The notes below the pieces were generated by a model. The model saw only the letters and a program-made list of their open reading frames with translations, was not told the DNA's origin and did no database searches. A program made the translations under genes and the position numbers. From Clostridia bacterium (GTDB lineage: Bacteria; Bacillota; Clostridia; Christensenellales; Borkfalkiaceae): 35,454 bases of DNA. The stretch lies in contig JAIDQV010000160.1 of the NCBI GenBank assembly GCA_029062045.1, positions 1-35,454 of the forward strand, written 5' to 3'. Of the stretch, positions 1 through 9,973 are shown one piece after another. Positions within the stretch are counted from its first letter, which is position 1, and each line of letters begins with the position of its first letter.

Positions 1-30
1 TAGATATATCGTACATAAATTATTAATGAA

Positions 31-51
31 CGCGCGCACACCGTGCGCGCG
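31..51 (-). terminator. Hairpin downstream of prfB, possible terminator
   Basis: CGCGCGCAC-ACC-GTGCGCGCG, perfect 9-bp stem just past the prfB stop; U-tract is weak. Confidence 0.5.
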
Positions 52-63
52 TAAGTAAAAATA

Positions 64-1164
64 TTATACAGTTTTTTTGAGATAGTCAATAATAAAGCCT
101 TGTATATCTCCGTCCATAACCGCCTGCACGTTGGTGTTTTCATAGCCGGTGCGGTGGTCTTTAACCAAGGTGTACGGACAGAAAACGTATGAGCGGATTT
201 GACTGCCCCACTCTATCTTTTTTATCTCGCCCTTTATCTCGGCGTCTGCCGCTTCACGCTCGGCAATCTGCCTTTCAACTAACTTTGCGCGAAGATACTC
301 GAAAGCCATTGCCTTGTTTTGAAGCTGGCTTCTTTCGTTCTGGCAGGTTACCACTATGCCCGTGGGAAAGTGGGTAATTCTTATTGCGGTTTCGGTTTTG
401 TTGACCTTCTGTCCGCCTGCGCCCGACGAGCGGTAAACGTCGATTCTTATATCCTCGTCGCGGATTTCAACCGAGTTGTCGTCGTCGACTTCGGGCATAA
501 CTTCCAAAGATGCAAACGAGGTATGCCTGCGCTTGTTTGAATCGAAGGGGGAAATTCTGACTAAACGGTGAACGCCCTTTTCCGCCTTTAAAAAGCCGTA
601 GGCGTTCTCTCCGTCGACTTTAAAGGAAACGGATTTCAAGCCCGCTTCGTCGCCGTCCTCGAAGTCGAGTTCGGTCACTTTAAAGCCCTGCTTTTCACAG
701 TAGCGGCAATACATTCTGTAAAGCATCTGCGTCCAGTCGCAGGCTTCCGTACCGCCAGCGCCCGAATGTAAATTCAGTATAGCGTTGTTACTATCGTACT
801 TGCCGCGGAGAAGCGCGCGGATGCGCATATTTTCAATGTCCTCTTCGGCGGCGGAAATCATTCCTTCCAGCTCTGGAATAAGACTTTCGTCGTCCGCCTC
901 TTCGATTAAATCGATAAAAGCCGAGGCGTCGGCAAGCGCGTTTTCTCCTTCTCTGTAAGAAGTCATTTTGCCTTCAACCGAGGAAATTTCGCGGCCGATT
1001 TTTTTGGACTTTTCGAGGTCCTGCCAAACTTCTGGCTTTTCCTGCTCTTCTTTAAGCTCAGAAAGGCGCGCGCCCAAATTATCGATATCAAGCGCGTACT
1101 TTGCCTCCGCCAAAGTTTCGGCAAGAGATTTAATTTTTAAACGATAGTCATCCGCTTTAAACAT
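64..1164 (-). CDS. prfB: Peptide chain release factor 2 (no programmed frameshift)
   Basis: GGQ motif (SSGAGGQKVNKTETAIRITH), SPF tripeptide (RISPFDSNKRRHTSF); continuous frame from MFKADDY. Confidence 0.95.
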   Translation of the reverse strand: MFKADDYRLKIKSLAETLAEAKYALDIDNLGARLSELKEEQEKPEVWQDLEKSKKIGREISSVEGKMTSYREGENALADASAFIDLIEEADDESLIPELEGMISAAEEDIENMRIRALLRGKYDSNNAILNLHSGAGGTEACDWTQMLYRMYCRYCEKQGFKVTELDFEDGDEAGLKSVSFKVDGENAYGFLKAEKGVHRLVRISPFDSNKRRHTSFASLEVMPEVDDDNSVEIRDEDIRIDVYRSSGAGGQKVNKTETAIRITHFPTGIVVTCQNERSQLQNKAMAFEYLRAKLVERQIAEREAADAEIKGEIKKIEWGSQIRSYVFCPYTLVKDHRTGYENTNVQAVMDGDIQGFIIDYLKKTV

Positions 1165-1179
1165 AAACGTTCCGTTTAA

Positions 1180-4100
1180 TTACTTATTGTCTTTCCAATA
1201 GCAGCAGTCTTTATATTTCTTTCCGCTTCCGCAGGGGCAGGGGTCGTTCCTGCCGACTTTGCTGTTCGCCGATGCAACCTTGGGCTGTTTCTTACCGTCG
1301 ATGTTAGCCATCAAGTCCTTGGGGGGCTCGGGTGCGTCGCCTATAACGGGTCCGCTTGTGTTCGCTGCAGGGGTCACCGCCGCAGGGGGTGTAAGTCCGT
1401 TTGCGGGCGCGCCGTTTGCCTTTTCGGCTTCTTCCTTAGCCTTAACCTGTTCTTCCAACATCTGCCTTGCCCTTGCCGCGATTGCAGGGTTCATAGGCGA
1501 TATGCCGCGGGGTGACATAGGAACGGCCTGTCCGTTCTGTACGCGCACGATGCGTCCTTTTAAAAGTCTGGAAATGGTAGTCGTCTGAACGCGTTCTATC
1601 ATTTCTTCAAACATTTCGTAGCCTTCCTGCTTGTAGGCAATGACGGGGTCTTGCTGTGCGTAACCGCGGAGGCCTATGCCCTTTCTAAGCTGGTCCATTG
1701 CGTCGATGTGGTCAATCCAGTTCTTGTCAACGCTTCTTAAAAGTTCGTTGCGCTCAACCTGGTGATAGTCCACTTGACCTTCCGTCATTTCGGAAATGTT
1801 TTCTATCTTCTGCTCGTAAGCCTTGATAACTTCTTTTGAAATCTTCTTTATAGCGCGCTCGTAATCCCACTTTTCAAGATTTTCACGCGTAATCTCGTAA
1901 GTGCATTCGTCTGGGTAAACCTTTTGTTGCAACGCTTCGTTTAAAGCAACCTCGTCCCACTTTTCGGGCATCTCGTCGGTGTTCACCGCCTCGCCCACTA
2001 TCTTTGCAACGTAGTCGGGGATATACTTTAACATCTGCTCATGCACGTCCGAGCCTTTAAGAACGTTCAGCCTTTCGCCGTAAATGGTTTTACGCTGTTC
2101 GTTCATAACCTCGTCGTATTGCAGGGTGTGCTTTCTTATACCGAAGTTTCTGCCCTCGATTGCGCGCTGTGCGTTCTCTACACTGCGCGAAAGCATCTTG
2201 GACTGCAAGCACTGGTCTTCGTCAATTTTAAAGACGTTGTAAAGCTGTTTCATCTTCTCGCCGCCGAACCTCTTTGCAAGGTCGTCTTCAAGCGATATGA
2301 AGAATACCGAAGCGCCGGGGTCGCCCTGACGTCCTGCACGTCCGCGAAGCTGGTTGTCTATACGGCGGGATTCGTGGCGCTCTGTACCCAAAATGCACAA
2401 GCCGCCCGCGGCGATAACTTCCTGCTTTTCCGCGTCCGTTTCCTTTTTGTAATTTTCGTAAAGCTCTGCGTAGCGTTTGCGCGCAGTCTGCTCTTCTTCG
2501 GTGAATTCTCTGTCCGCGTAGGAAATTGCAACCTCTATCATATCGTGGTCGTAGCCTTCCTCGCGCATGCGCTTTTTGGCAAGGTACTCGGGGTTGCCGC
2601 CAAGCAAAATATCCGTACCACGGCCCGCCATGTTGGTTGCGATGGTTACGGCGTTAAGTCTGCCTGCCTGCGCTACTATCTCCGCCTCGCGCTCGTGGTT
2701 CTTCGCGTTTAAGATGTTGTGTTTAATTCCGTTGCGGCGAAGAAGTCTTGAAATTTCTTCGGATTTTTCAACCGTTACGGTACCTATAAGCACGGGCTGA
2801 CCCTTTTCGTGGCGCTCGGTTACTTCGTTTACTATCGCCCTCTTCTTGCCCTCTACCGTGGAATAAATCATATCGGCAAGGTCAATTCTCTGCACGGGGC
2901 GGTTGGTGGGAATGGGCACAACGTCCAAAGAGTAAATGGTTCTGAACTCGTCCTCTTCGGTCATAGCGGTACCCGTCATGCCCGCAAGTTTGTTGTAAAG
3001 ACGGAAATAGTTCTGGAAGGTTACGGTTGCGTGGGTCTTGTTCTCTTCCTTGACCCTAACCTTTTCCTTCGCTTCGATTGCCTGGTGAAGTCCGTCGGAA
3101 TATCTTCTGCCGTTCAATACACGGCCCGTGAATTCGTCGACGATAAGAATTTCGCCGTCGGGTGAAACGATGTATTCTTCACCGTTATGGAACAGCTCGT
3201 GCGCCTTTAAGCCCTGCTGAATGTGGTGGTTTAAATCGGCGTTTTCGATGTCGCCCAAGTTCTTTATGCCGAAGAAGCGTTCCGCCTTTTCGGCACCCTT
3301 TTCGGTTATGGTTACGGACTTATCCTTTCTGTCGATGATATAGTCCCAGTTTTCCATTTCTTCGAGAACGCGTTGAAGCTCTTCCTGCGCCGCCTTGTCC
3401 TCTTCGGAAAGCTCTTTCTTCTTTCTCGAAGGCGCTTTCTTTTCCGCCTCTTTCTTGTCGTCGTCGAAGCCGCCGTGCAAAGTTCTTACAAACCTGTCCA
3501 CTTCCTCGTACAGCTTCGAGCTTTCGCCGCCCCTGCCCGAGATGATTAGGGGGGTACGCGCTTCGTCGATGAGGATTGAGTCGACTTCGTCGATAATGCA
3601 ATAGTTAAGCTCGCGCTGAACCATAGCGGGGATTGAAGTTTTCAAGTTGTCGCGAAGGTAGTCGAAGCCAAGCTCGTTGTTGGTTGCGTAGATAACGTCG
3701 CATTGATAAGCCTTTTGCTTTTCGGCGTCGTCCATACCGGGAACTACTACGCCTACGGTCAAGCCCATAAATTTATGAACTTTACCCATCCACTCGGCGT
3801 CACGCTTTGCAAGGTAGTCGTTGACGGTAACGATGTGAACGCCCTTGCCCGTCAAAGCGTTGAGGTATGCGGGAAGGGTTGAAACAAGGGTTTTACCTTC
3901 GCCCGTTTTCATTTCGGCGATACGTCCCTGATGCAAACAGATACCGCCCACTATCTGAACGTGGAAGTGCTTCATTTTGAGTACTCGCCAGCTTGCCTCG
4001 CGGAATGCGGCAAACGCGTCGAACATAATATCGTCAAGCGTTTCTCCCTTTGCGAGCCTGTCCTTTAAAACCTGAGTCTGGTTTTTAAGTTCCTTGTCGT

Positions 4101-4209
4101 CCATAGCGGCGTATTTTGAATCCAGCGCCTCAACCTTGTTCGCAAGTCTGTTAAGTTTTTTTAACGCGCTGCGGCTGTCCGCGCCGAGAATGAATTTGAT
4201 AAGTCCCAT
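1180..4209 (-). CDS. secA: Protein translocase subunit SecA
   Basis: MKTGEGKTLVSTLPAYLNAL, IDEVDSILIDEARTPLIISG, C-terminal SEC-C zinc motif NDPCPCGSGKKYKDCC. Confidence 0.97.
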   Translation of the reverse strand: MGLIKFILGADSRSALKKLNRLANKVEALDSKYAAMDDKELKNQTQVLKDRLAKGETLDDIMFDAFAAFREASWRVLKMKHFHVQIVGGICLHQGRIAEMKTGEGKTLVSTLPAYLNALTGKGVHIVTVNDYLAKRDAEWMGKVHKFMGLTVGVVVPGMDDAEKQKAYQCDVIYATNNELGFDYLRDNLKTSIPAMVQRELNYCIIDEVDSILIDEARTPLIISGRGGESSKLYEEVDRFVRTLHGGFDDDKKEAEKKAPSRKKKELSEEDKAAQEELQRVLEEMENWDYIIDRKDKSVTITEKGAEKAERFFGIKNLGDIENADLNHHIQQGLKAHELFHNGEEYIVSPDGEILIVDEFTGRVLNGRRYSDGLHQAIEAKEKVRVKEENKTHATVTFQNYFRLYNKLAGMTGTAMTEEDEFRTIYSLDVVPIPTNRPVQRIDLADMIYSTVEGKKRAIVNEVTERHEKGQPVLIGTVTVEKSEEISRLLRRNGIKHNILNAKNHEREAEIVAQAGRLNAVTIATNMAGRGTDILLGGNPEYLAKKRMREEGYDHDMIEVAISYADREFTEEEQTARKRYAELYENYKKETDAEKQEVIAAGGLCILGTERHESRRIDNQLRGRAGRQGDPGASVFFISLEDDLAKRFGGEKMKQLYNVFKIDEDQCLQSKMLSRSVENAQRAIEGRNFGIRKHTLQYDEVMNEQRKTIYGERLNVLKGSDVHEQMLKYIPDYVAKIVGEAVNTDEMPEKWDEVALNEALQQKVYPDECTYEITRENLEKWDYERAIKKISKEVIKAYEQKIENISEMTEGQVDYHQVERNELLRSVDKNWIDHIDAMDQLRKGIGLRGYAQQDPVIAYKQEGYEMFEEMIERVQTTTISRLLKGRIVRVQNGQAVPMSPRGISPMNPAIAARARQMLEEQVKAKEEAEKANGAPANGLTPPAAVTPAANTSGPVIGDAPEPPKDLMANIDGKKQPKVASANSKVGRNDPCPCGSGKKYKDCCYWKDNK

Positions 4210-4322
4210 ATAATTACCTTAAAAAATTAATATCTTTTTTCATTTTACTATATTTTAGAAAATAAGTAAATCAAAAAACTACCCTTATTGTTTATAAACA
4301 AATAATAAAGTTATAAAACGCT

Positions 4323-4350
4323 AAGCCCGACGGCGCGCGCCGTCGGGCTT
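4323..4350 (-). terminator. Intrinsic terminator (downstream of ade)
   Basis: AAGCCCGACGGC-GCGC-GCCGTCGGGCTT, 12-bp perfect stem. Confidence 0.85.
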
Positions 4351-4355
4351 TTAAT

Positions 4356-6068
4356 TTAAACATTAATATCCGTGAACCCGAATTTTTCCACGTCGAAAAG
4401 CCCCGTATCAAGCAGCTTTAATTTGGGGATAACGGCAAGCGAGGTAAACGCAAGCGACATAAACGCCTCGTATTCCCGTTTTACACCCATCGCGTGGGCG
4501 CGCTCTATTAAAGCGCGGCTGTCGCGTTGCAAACTTTCGGCGTCGCGCGAAGACATAAGCCCCGCTATATCGAGGGTTAAAGAATGAACTTCTCCCATCT
4601 CTTTGTCTACGATAACCATTCCGCCGCCTATCTCTTTTAAACGGTTGGCGGCTTTTGCTAAACTTTCGTTATCGTCGCCGATAAGAATTATATTGTGCGA
4701 GTCGTGCGCAATAGTTATACCCATAGCGCCGCCCTTGAAGCCGTAGCCCTTCATAATCCCTTTGCCGATATTGCCCGTCATTTTGTGGCGCTCAACAACC
4801 GCCATTTTCAAAAGGTCCGTGCCGGCAACCTGTACGTCGCCGTTCTTGCTTTCCACTTCCACAGTTTCACAGCCCGTAATAACGCCGCCGGGCACTATCG
4901 TCATTGCCTTGGCCTTTTTGCCTTTTAGGGTTAACTTGAAGTCATCCGCTTTAAGTTCCTTTAAATGAACGGTATTCAATACGCTTTGGGGCAAGTATCT
5001 TTTGGAAGTATCGAACAGGGCCTTTCCGTCCTTTGCGACTAGCTTGCCGCATTTAAAAACGAACTTTGCGTTAAAGTTTTTAAGGTCGTCCACAACTACG
5101 AGGTCGGCAAGATAGAACGGCGCGATAGCACCCCTCCACTTCAAGCCGTAACACTCTGCACAGTTCAAGGTGGCGCAAGTTACCGCCGTTACAGGGTCAA
5201 GTCCGTCTGCGACCATCTTTCTTAAAGCGTCGTCAATGTGCCCATTCTCTTTGAGGTCGGCGGCGTGCCTGTCGTCCGTGCAAAGAATAAAACGGCGCAT
5301 ATTTTCTTTGTTAATAAATTTTGCGTTGCCGAGGTTTTGCGTTGAAGAGCCGTGGCGGATATGAATATACATACCCTTTGAAATTTTTTCTTCTATCTCT
5401 TCGCCCGTGCCGCATTCGTGGTCTGTGGCTATGCCACAGGAAAGGTATGCGTTGAGGTCGTATCCGAGAACGTCGGGCGCGTGTCCGTCGACAATTTTAC
5501 CTGCCGCGTGCGCCCCTTCCAACTTGCGGATTACGTCGGGGTCAGCATTTACAACGCCGGGGTAATTCATAAACTCGCCCAAGCCGAAGAACGAATCGTT
5601 CTTTATTTGGGTTTCAACAACCTTACCGTCAAGCACAGCGCCGCTCGTTTCAAACGGCGTTGCGGGCACGCAGGACGGAAGTTGCAGTTTTACTTCCAAA
5701 GGAACGTTTTTCGAAGCCTTTGAAATATACTCACAACCCGCTATTCCGCATACGTTGGTTATCTCGTGCGGGTCGGCGATAATCGTGGTTGTGCCGCGCG
5801 GAACTATTAAAGATGCGAACTCTTCGGGGGAAAGTTGCGAGCTTTCAATATGAACGTGTCCGTCAATGTACGAAGGAAGAACGGTCAACCCCGTGCAGTC
5901 TATTTCTTCTTTGCCGTCGTATTCGCCTATACCGACGATTTTCTCGCCGACGATGGCAATATCGCCATTTCTTATTTTGCCCGTGAAAACGTCAACATAA
6001 GCCCCATTTTTTAAAACCAAATCAGCCTTTTGCGCGCGCCTTGCGGCGTTGATATACTTTTCTAACAT
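4356..6068 (-). CDS. ade: Adenine deaminase
   Basis: Amidohydrolase: IDGHVHIESSQLSPEEFA, RGTTTIIADPHEITNVCG, C-terminal GGMVIVD and GLMSSRDAE regions. Confidence 0.93.
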   Translation of the reverse strand: MLEKYINAARRAQKADLVLKNGAYVDVFTGKIRNGDIAIVGEKIVGIGEYDGKEEIDCTGLTVLPSYIDGHVHIESSQLSPEEFASLIVPRGTTTIIADPHEITNVCGIAGCEYISKASKNVPLEVKLQLPSCVPATPFETSGAVLDGKVVETQIKNDSFFGLGEFMNYPGVVNADPDVIRKLEGAHAAGKIVDGHAPDVLGYDLNAYLSCGIATDHECGTGEEIEEKISKGMYIHIRHGSSTQNLGNAKFINKENMRRFILCTDDRHAADLKENGHIDDALRKMVADGLDPVTAVTCATLNCAECYGLKWRGAIAPFYLADLVVVDDLKNFNAKFVFKCGKLVAKDGKALFDTSKRYLPQSVLNTVHLKELKADDFKLTLKGKKAKAMTIVPGGVITGCETVEVESKNGDVQVAGTDLLKMAVVERHKMTGNIGKGIMKGYGFKGGAMGITIAHDSHNIILIGDDNESLAKAANRLKEIGGGMVIVDKEMGEVHSLTLDIAGLMSSRDAESLQRDSRALIERAHAMGVKREYEAFMSLAFTSLAVIPKLKLLDTGLFDVEKFGFTDINV

Positions 6069-6086
6069 ATTAACGATTATAGCACA

Positions 6087-6114
6087 AAGCCGCCGCTATA
6101 TCAAGCGGCGGCTT
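6087..6114 (-). terminator. Intrinsic terminator downstream of the XRE/membrane gene
   Basis: AAGCCGCCGCT-ATATCA-AGCGGCGGCTT, 11-bp perfect stem. Confidence 0.75.
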
Positions 6115-6119
6115 ATACA

Positions 6120-6809
6120 TTATTTTTTCTTGTGCGTAAAAATATCACCTAGTCCGCCCACGACGGTGCAAGCCAATGCGCCGCCCACGACGATAACCCA
6201 CAGCGGGTGCCACATCCACGTGAACACGGAAACGAGCAAATAGGTAATTATGCAGGTAAGCATTATTATTCCGCACGCCCCGCCCGTGTAAGGGTTTTCA
6301 CCGCGGCTTAATTTTTTTGCGCGTTTTGCGGGATTGCACATATCAGCGATACAGCCGATTATACCGCAGGTCAGCGCGCATACGGGAATTATTACCCAGT
6401 ACGGGCTCCACAGCCCCGCAAGCGTGCCCAACAGCAAATAAGTCATTATGCCCGCCATCATCAGCCCGCCGCATATACATCCGCAAATTTTTTCGGAAAG
6501 GGTTTTGGGTTCTTCATCCTTCCCGCGCGTAAATATATGGTTTTTTATATCGTCCGCGTCGGGCTCTTCGTTCTTTTCGGGGATGCCGCCGTCCGAAGTC
6601 TTGTCGGCGCGTTTGCCCGCCAAAAGCTCGTCAACGGTTACTCCGAATATGCGGGATATGGGAAGTAACTGTGCAGTTTCGGGCATGGCCTCTCCCGTTT
6701 CCCACTTTGAAACCGCCTTGTTGGTTACGCCCAAGACTTCGGCAAGCTCTGCCTGCGTCATGCCCTTTTCCTTGCGCAACTCATATAAAAAATCGCCGAA
6801 ACAATTCAT
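6120..6809 (-). CDS. XRE-family HTH protein with C-terminal membrane helices
   Basis: N-terminal HTH (LRKEKGMTQAELAEVLGVTNKAVSKWETGEAMPE), then hydrophobic segments. Confidence 0.85.
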   Translation of the reverse strand: MNCFGDFLYELRKEKGMTQAELAEVLGVTNKAVSKWETGEAMPETAQLLPISRIFGVTVDELLAGKRADKTSDGGIPEKNEEPDADDIKNHIFTRGKDEEPKTLSEKICGCICGGLMMAGIMTYLLLGTLAGLWSPYWVIIPVCALTCGIIGCIADMCNPAKRAKKLSRGENPYTGGACGIIMLTCIITYLLVSVFTWMWHPLWVIVVGGALACTVVGGLGDIFTHKKK

Positions 6810-6831
6810 ATCCGTTCTCCTTTACGACTTA

Positions 6832-6860
6832 ATTTTATATTTTTTAAGAAGTTTTATCAA
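6832..6860 (-). promoter_or_regulatory. Sigma-A-type promoter for the XRE/membrane gene
   Basis: On minus strand TTGATA-N17-TAAAAT (-35 at 6855-6860, -10 at 6832-6837). Confidence 0.6.
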
Positions 6861-6904
6861 TAGAATGTAGTCGAATTTAAGTAGAACAGGCAAATTTTGC
6901 GGTA

Positions 6905-9232
6905 CTATTTTATTAAATTTGTTCTTAAAGCATTCAGTACGGCAATTAGCATAACACCCACGTCGGCCGCGATTGCCGCAATCAGGGGGAACGCGGGAAG
7001 CGCCACGCTTAAAGCCATTATCGCAACCTTGACTATAAGCGAGCCGACTATGTTTTCAATAACAAGCCTTCTGGTGCCCTTGGCTATTCTTCTGCCCTTG
7101 GGAAGAAGGCGCAAATTGTCGGATACCAAAACTATATCGCTTGCCTCGATAGCCGCGTCCGAGCCAACCTTGCCCATAGACACGGCGCAGTCAGCCGCCG
7201 TCATAACTGGCGCGTCGTTTATGCCGTCGCCCACGTAGATGAGCTTTCCGTTTGCTTTAAGCTCTATTGCACGTTGAAGTTTTTCATCGGGAAGAAGTTC
7301 GGCTTTATAGCCGTCCAAAGAAAGCGCTTTGGCGATAACCGCGGCGCGCCCCGCCTTGTCGCCCGTGAGCATTTCAAGATGAACTACGCCCGATTTTTTA
7401 AGCTCTGCCAAAGCCTCTGCCGCGCCGTCCTTTACTTTGTCGTCGATTTCCGCAAAGCCCACGAATTTGCCCGCAAGCGCTACGTAGATAACCGTTGAAA
7501 GGCTTTGCTTTTCTTCAAAGGCAACGCCGTTTTCGTTAAGAAGTTTACCGTTGCCGACCAAAAGAGTTTCGCCGTTTAAAAGGCATTTGACGCCCTTGCC
7601 CGCTACCTCTTCCGCGCTTTGCACTTCCAAATCAGTTGAAATATTTTTGAAAGCGGCGGCTACGGGGTGGGAAGAAAATTTTTCCGCCGCTGCGGCAAGC
7701 TGCAGCGTTTTTTCGTCGGTGAAGTTTACGACTTCGAAAACGCCTTCGGTAAGCGTGCCCGTTTTATCGAACGCGGCAACCGTTGAAAGCGCGAGCTGGT
7801 CAAGACAAGTCGAGCCCTTCACCAACACGCCGAATTTGGCGCATCTGCCTATACCGCCGAAATACGAAAGGGGAACCGAGATGACAAGCGCACAGGGGCA
7901 GGAAATTACAAGGAAACTTAACGCGTTGTATATCCAGTCGCGGTAGGTATCCCATACAAAACTTGCGTTCACCGCGCAAATTATGGTGGGCACTATGCCC
8001 GCAACGATAGCGGCGATTAAGCACACTATGGGCGTGTAGTACTTTGCAAATTTGGTAATGAATTTTTCGGGTTTGGATTTTTTTGCGGTAGAGTTTTCTA
8101 CAAGCTCTAAAATTTTAGCCACAGCCGAGTTTTTGTATTCCCTTAAAACTTCGGCTTCGATTACGCCCGAAATATTGATACTGCCCGAAAGGATTTCCTC
8201 CCCCGCCTTCACTTCGCGGGGCAAAGGTTCGCCGTTGAGGCTTTTCATATCCAAAGCGCTTTCGCCCTTTGTAACGCGGCAGTCTACGGGAACTTTTTCA
8301 CCCGCCTTTATAAGTATGGTATCGCCTACGTGCAACTCTTCGGGGGGAACTACGCGCTGAACGCCGTCAACTATTAAAGTTGCAGTGTCGCTTTTAAGGT
8401 CCATCAAAGTTGAAATAGAATTGCGTGAAGAGCCGACCGCTATGCCTTGAAGAAGCTCGCCGAGCTGATAAAGTAGCATTACGGCAACGCCTTCCACAAA
8501 GCCGTCACCCGCGAAAATTCCGAGCAATATTGCGCCGATAGACGCAACCGTCATTAAGAAGTTTTCGTCAAAGATTTTGCCCTTTGCGATGTTCTTTACG
8601 GTGTTCCAAAGCACAGGGTGCCCTACCGTCAAATAAGAAAGTCCGTATAAAACGTAGGTTATGATTTCTACCGTTAAACTGCTTTTTGCAGTGCCCGTCA
8701 AATCGAGAACCAGCGCGGGGATAAACAGCGCAACGGCAACCGAAATAAGAATAATATCCTTTAAGTGTTCCTTTAAAACGCTTTTGCGGGCGGGCTTATC
8801 GGATACTATTTTCACGTCCTCGAAGTGGGTTATCGTATATATTGCCTTTTCCCTTGCTTCGGGCGATACGGCGTTTAGAATAACGCGCATATTCACGAAG
8901 TCGACCGCAGCCGTAATGCCGTCAAGTTTGTTTAAATCTTCTTCAAGCTCGCGAGCGCAGTTGGCACAGCAAAGCCCCGTTATATTCAGCTTTTCACCGG
9001 CCACCACTTCGGACGCGGCGGGGGCTTGGGGTTCTTCAACTACCTTCACCTCTTCAAAGTGGTTGCAAACGTCCTTTACCTTTTCAAGCGTTGCGCCGTC
9101 GCACTCTACGTAAACCTTTTGAGCCATAAAGTCAACCGAGGCTTCCTTTACGCCCTCTATTTTTGAAATTTCTTCTTCAAGCTCGCGTGCGCAGTTGGCG
9201 CAGTCAAGCCCCTCTATTTTAAAATTATTCAT
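6905..9232 (-). CDS. P1B-2-type heavy-metal ATPase (likely Zn/Cd/Pb export), two HMA domains
   Basis: Two GLxCANCARELEE HMA motifs, SCPCALVIS, DKTGTLTEG, GDGINDAP, terminal ADVGVMLIAVLNALR resembling the ZntA/CadA last TM. Confidence 0.9.
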   Translation of the reverse strand: MNNFKIEGLDCANCARELEEEISKIEGVKEASVDFMAQKVYVECDGATLEKVKDVCNHFEEVKVVEEPQAPAASEVVAGEKLNITGLCCANCARELEEDLNKLDGITAAVDFVNMRVILNAVSPEAREKAIYTITHFEDVKIVSDKPARKSVLKEHLKDIILISVAVALFIPALVLDLTGTAKSSLTVEIITYVLYGLSYLTVGHPVLWNTVKNIAKGKIFDENFLMTVASIGAILLGIFAGDGFVEGVAVMLLYQLGELLQGIAVGSSRNSISTLMDLKSDTATLIVDGVQRVVPPEELHVGDTILIKAGEKVPVDCRVTKGESALDMKSLNGEPLPREVKAGEEILSGSINISGVIEAEVLREYKNSAVAKILELVENSTAKKSKPEKFITKFAKYYTPIVCLIAAIVAGIVPTIICAVNASFVWDTYRDWIYNALSFLVISCPCALVISVPLSYFGGIGRCAKFGVLVKGSTCLDQLALSTVAAFDKTGTLTEGVFEVVNFTDEKTLQLAAAAEKFSSHPVAAAFKNISTDLEVQSAEEVAGKGVKCLLNGETLLVGNGKLLNENGVAFEEKQSLSTVIYVALAGKFVGFAEIDDKVKDGAAEALAELKKSGVVHLEMLTGDKAGRAAVIAKALSLDGYKAELLPDEKLQRAIELKANGKLIYVGDGINDAPVMTAADCAVSMGKVGSDAAIEASDIVLVSDNLRLLPKGRRIAKGTRRLVIENIVGSLIVKVAIMALSVALPAFPLIAAIAADVGVMLIAVLNALRTNLIK

Positions 9233-9578
9233 TGCAGTTCAAATGCTCCTTTGCGACCTCTATCATTATCATTACGTGCGCGTCTGATACCGAGTAGAGA
9301 ATTTTCTTACCCTCTCTGCGGCACTTAACTATTTTATTGTCTTTAAGAGTTTTAAGCTGATGGGAAACCGCGCTCTGATTCCCCCCCACCGCCTCGGTTA
9401 TATGCTCTACGCACAACTCACCCGCGGCAAGCGCAAGTAAAATTTTAAGGCGGGAAGGCTCGGACAGGGTCTTGAACCTTGCGCCCATTTCCTCAATCTT
9501 TTCGTCGCTCGGCATTTGCGAAAGCGCTGTTTTAACGCGCGCGCCGTGCAACTCTTCTTCTCTGTTTTCGTTTTCCAT
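9225..9578 (-). CDS. ArsR/SmtB-family metal-responsive repressor (CadC/CzrA-like)
   Basis: Winged helix GELCVEHITEAVGGNQSAVSHQLKTLKDNKIVKCRREGKKILYSVSD; overlaps the ATPase start by 8 nt. Confidence 0.9.
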   Translation of the reverse strand: MENENREEELHGARVKTALSQMPSDEKIEEMGARFKTLSEPSRLKILLALAAGELCVEHITEAVGGNQSAVSHQLKTLKDNKIVKCRREGKKILYSVSDAHVMIMIEVAKEHLNCNE

Positions 9579-9597
9579 AATATATTTCCTCTATATT

Positions 9598-9630
9598 ATT
9601 ATATGATTTAATATGAATGTGTATTCATAT
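9598..9630 (-). promoter_or_regulatory. Promoter/operator of the ArsR-ATPase operon
   Basis: Perfect inverted repeat ATATGAAT-GTGT-ATTCATAT (9611-9630) containing TGAA-N6-TTCA, 7 nt upstream of a minus-strand TATAAT (9598-9603). Confidence 0.75.
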
Positions 9631-9693
9631 GATAATAACATAATAATAATACCTAGCACAAAGCAAGTCAAGCGTTTTACAAAAGTTTTTACA

Positions 9694-9727
9694 AAAAAAA
9701 CCGAGGCGCGTTTTTTGCGCCTCGGCG
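9694..9727 (-). terminator. Terminator downstream of the HTH gene; copy 1 of a 34-nt direct repeat
   Basis: CCGAGGCGC-GTTTTTT-GCGCCTCGG with A-tract on + (U-tract on minus transcript). Confidence 0.85.
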
Positions 9728-9731
9728 GTTA

Positions 9732-9953
9732 TTATTCAGATTTATCATTTACGGGTTTAAAAAGTTCAACAGGCTCGATATTCAGTACTTCGCAAATTTG
9801 TAATATTACTTTTAAACTAACATTAATTTTGCCATTTTCAACTTTGTGAATGTAAGTTGTGTTTTTGCCAATCATCAAACTTAATTCATAACCAGACAAA
9901 TTTGCTTTTATTCTTAACTTTGCTAAATTAATCCCAAAATCCTTTAATTCCAT
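9732..9953 (-). CDS. Small XRE-family HTH regulator
   Basis: LAKLRIKANLSGYELSLMIGKNTTYIHKVENGKINVSLKVILQICEVLNIEPVELF, typical HTH_3. Confidence 0.85.
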   Translation of the reverse strand: MELKDFGINLAKLRIKANLSGYELSLMIGKNTTYIHKVENGKINVSLKVILQICEVLNIEPVELFKPVNDKSE

Positions 9954-9973
9954 ATAATTATTTTATGTCGATA

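Noticed and set aside
2041-2712. 223-aa + strand ORF inside secA (also 1259-1588, 2809-3165 and 3320-3601)
   Set aside because: Antisense or alternate-frame shadow of highly conserved SecA codons; no independent support.
3380-3490. Lys/Glu-rich insertion in SecA (KKEAEKKAPSRKKKELSEEDKAAQ)
   Set aside because: Charged variable insertions occur in SecA of many lineages; not compelling as a new feature.
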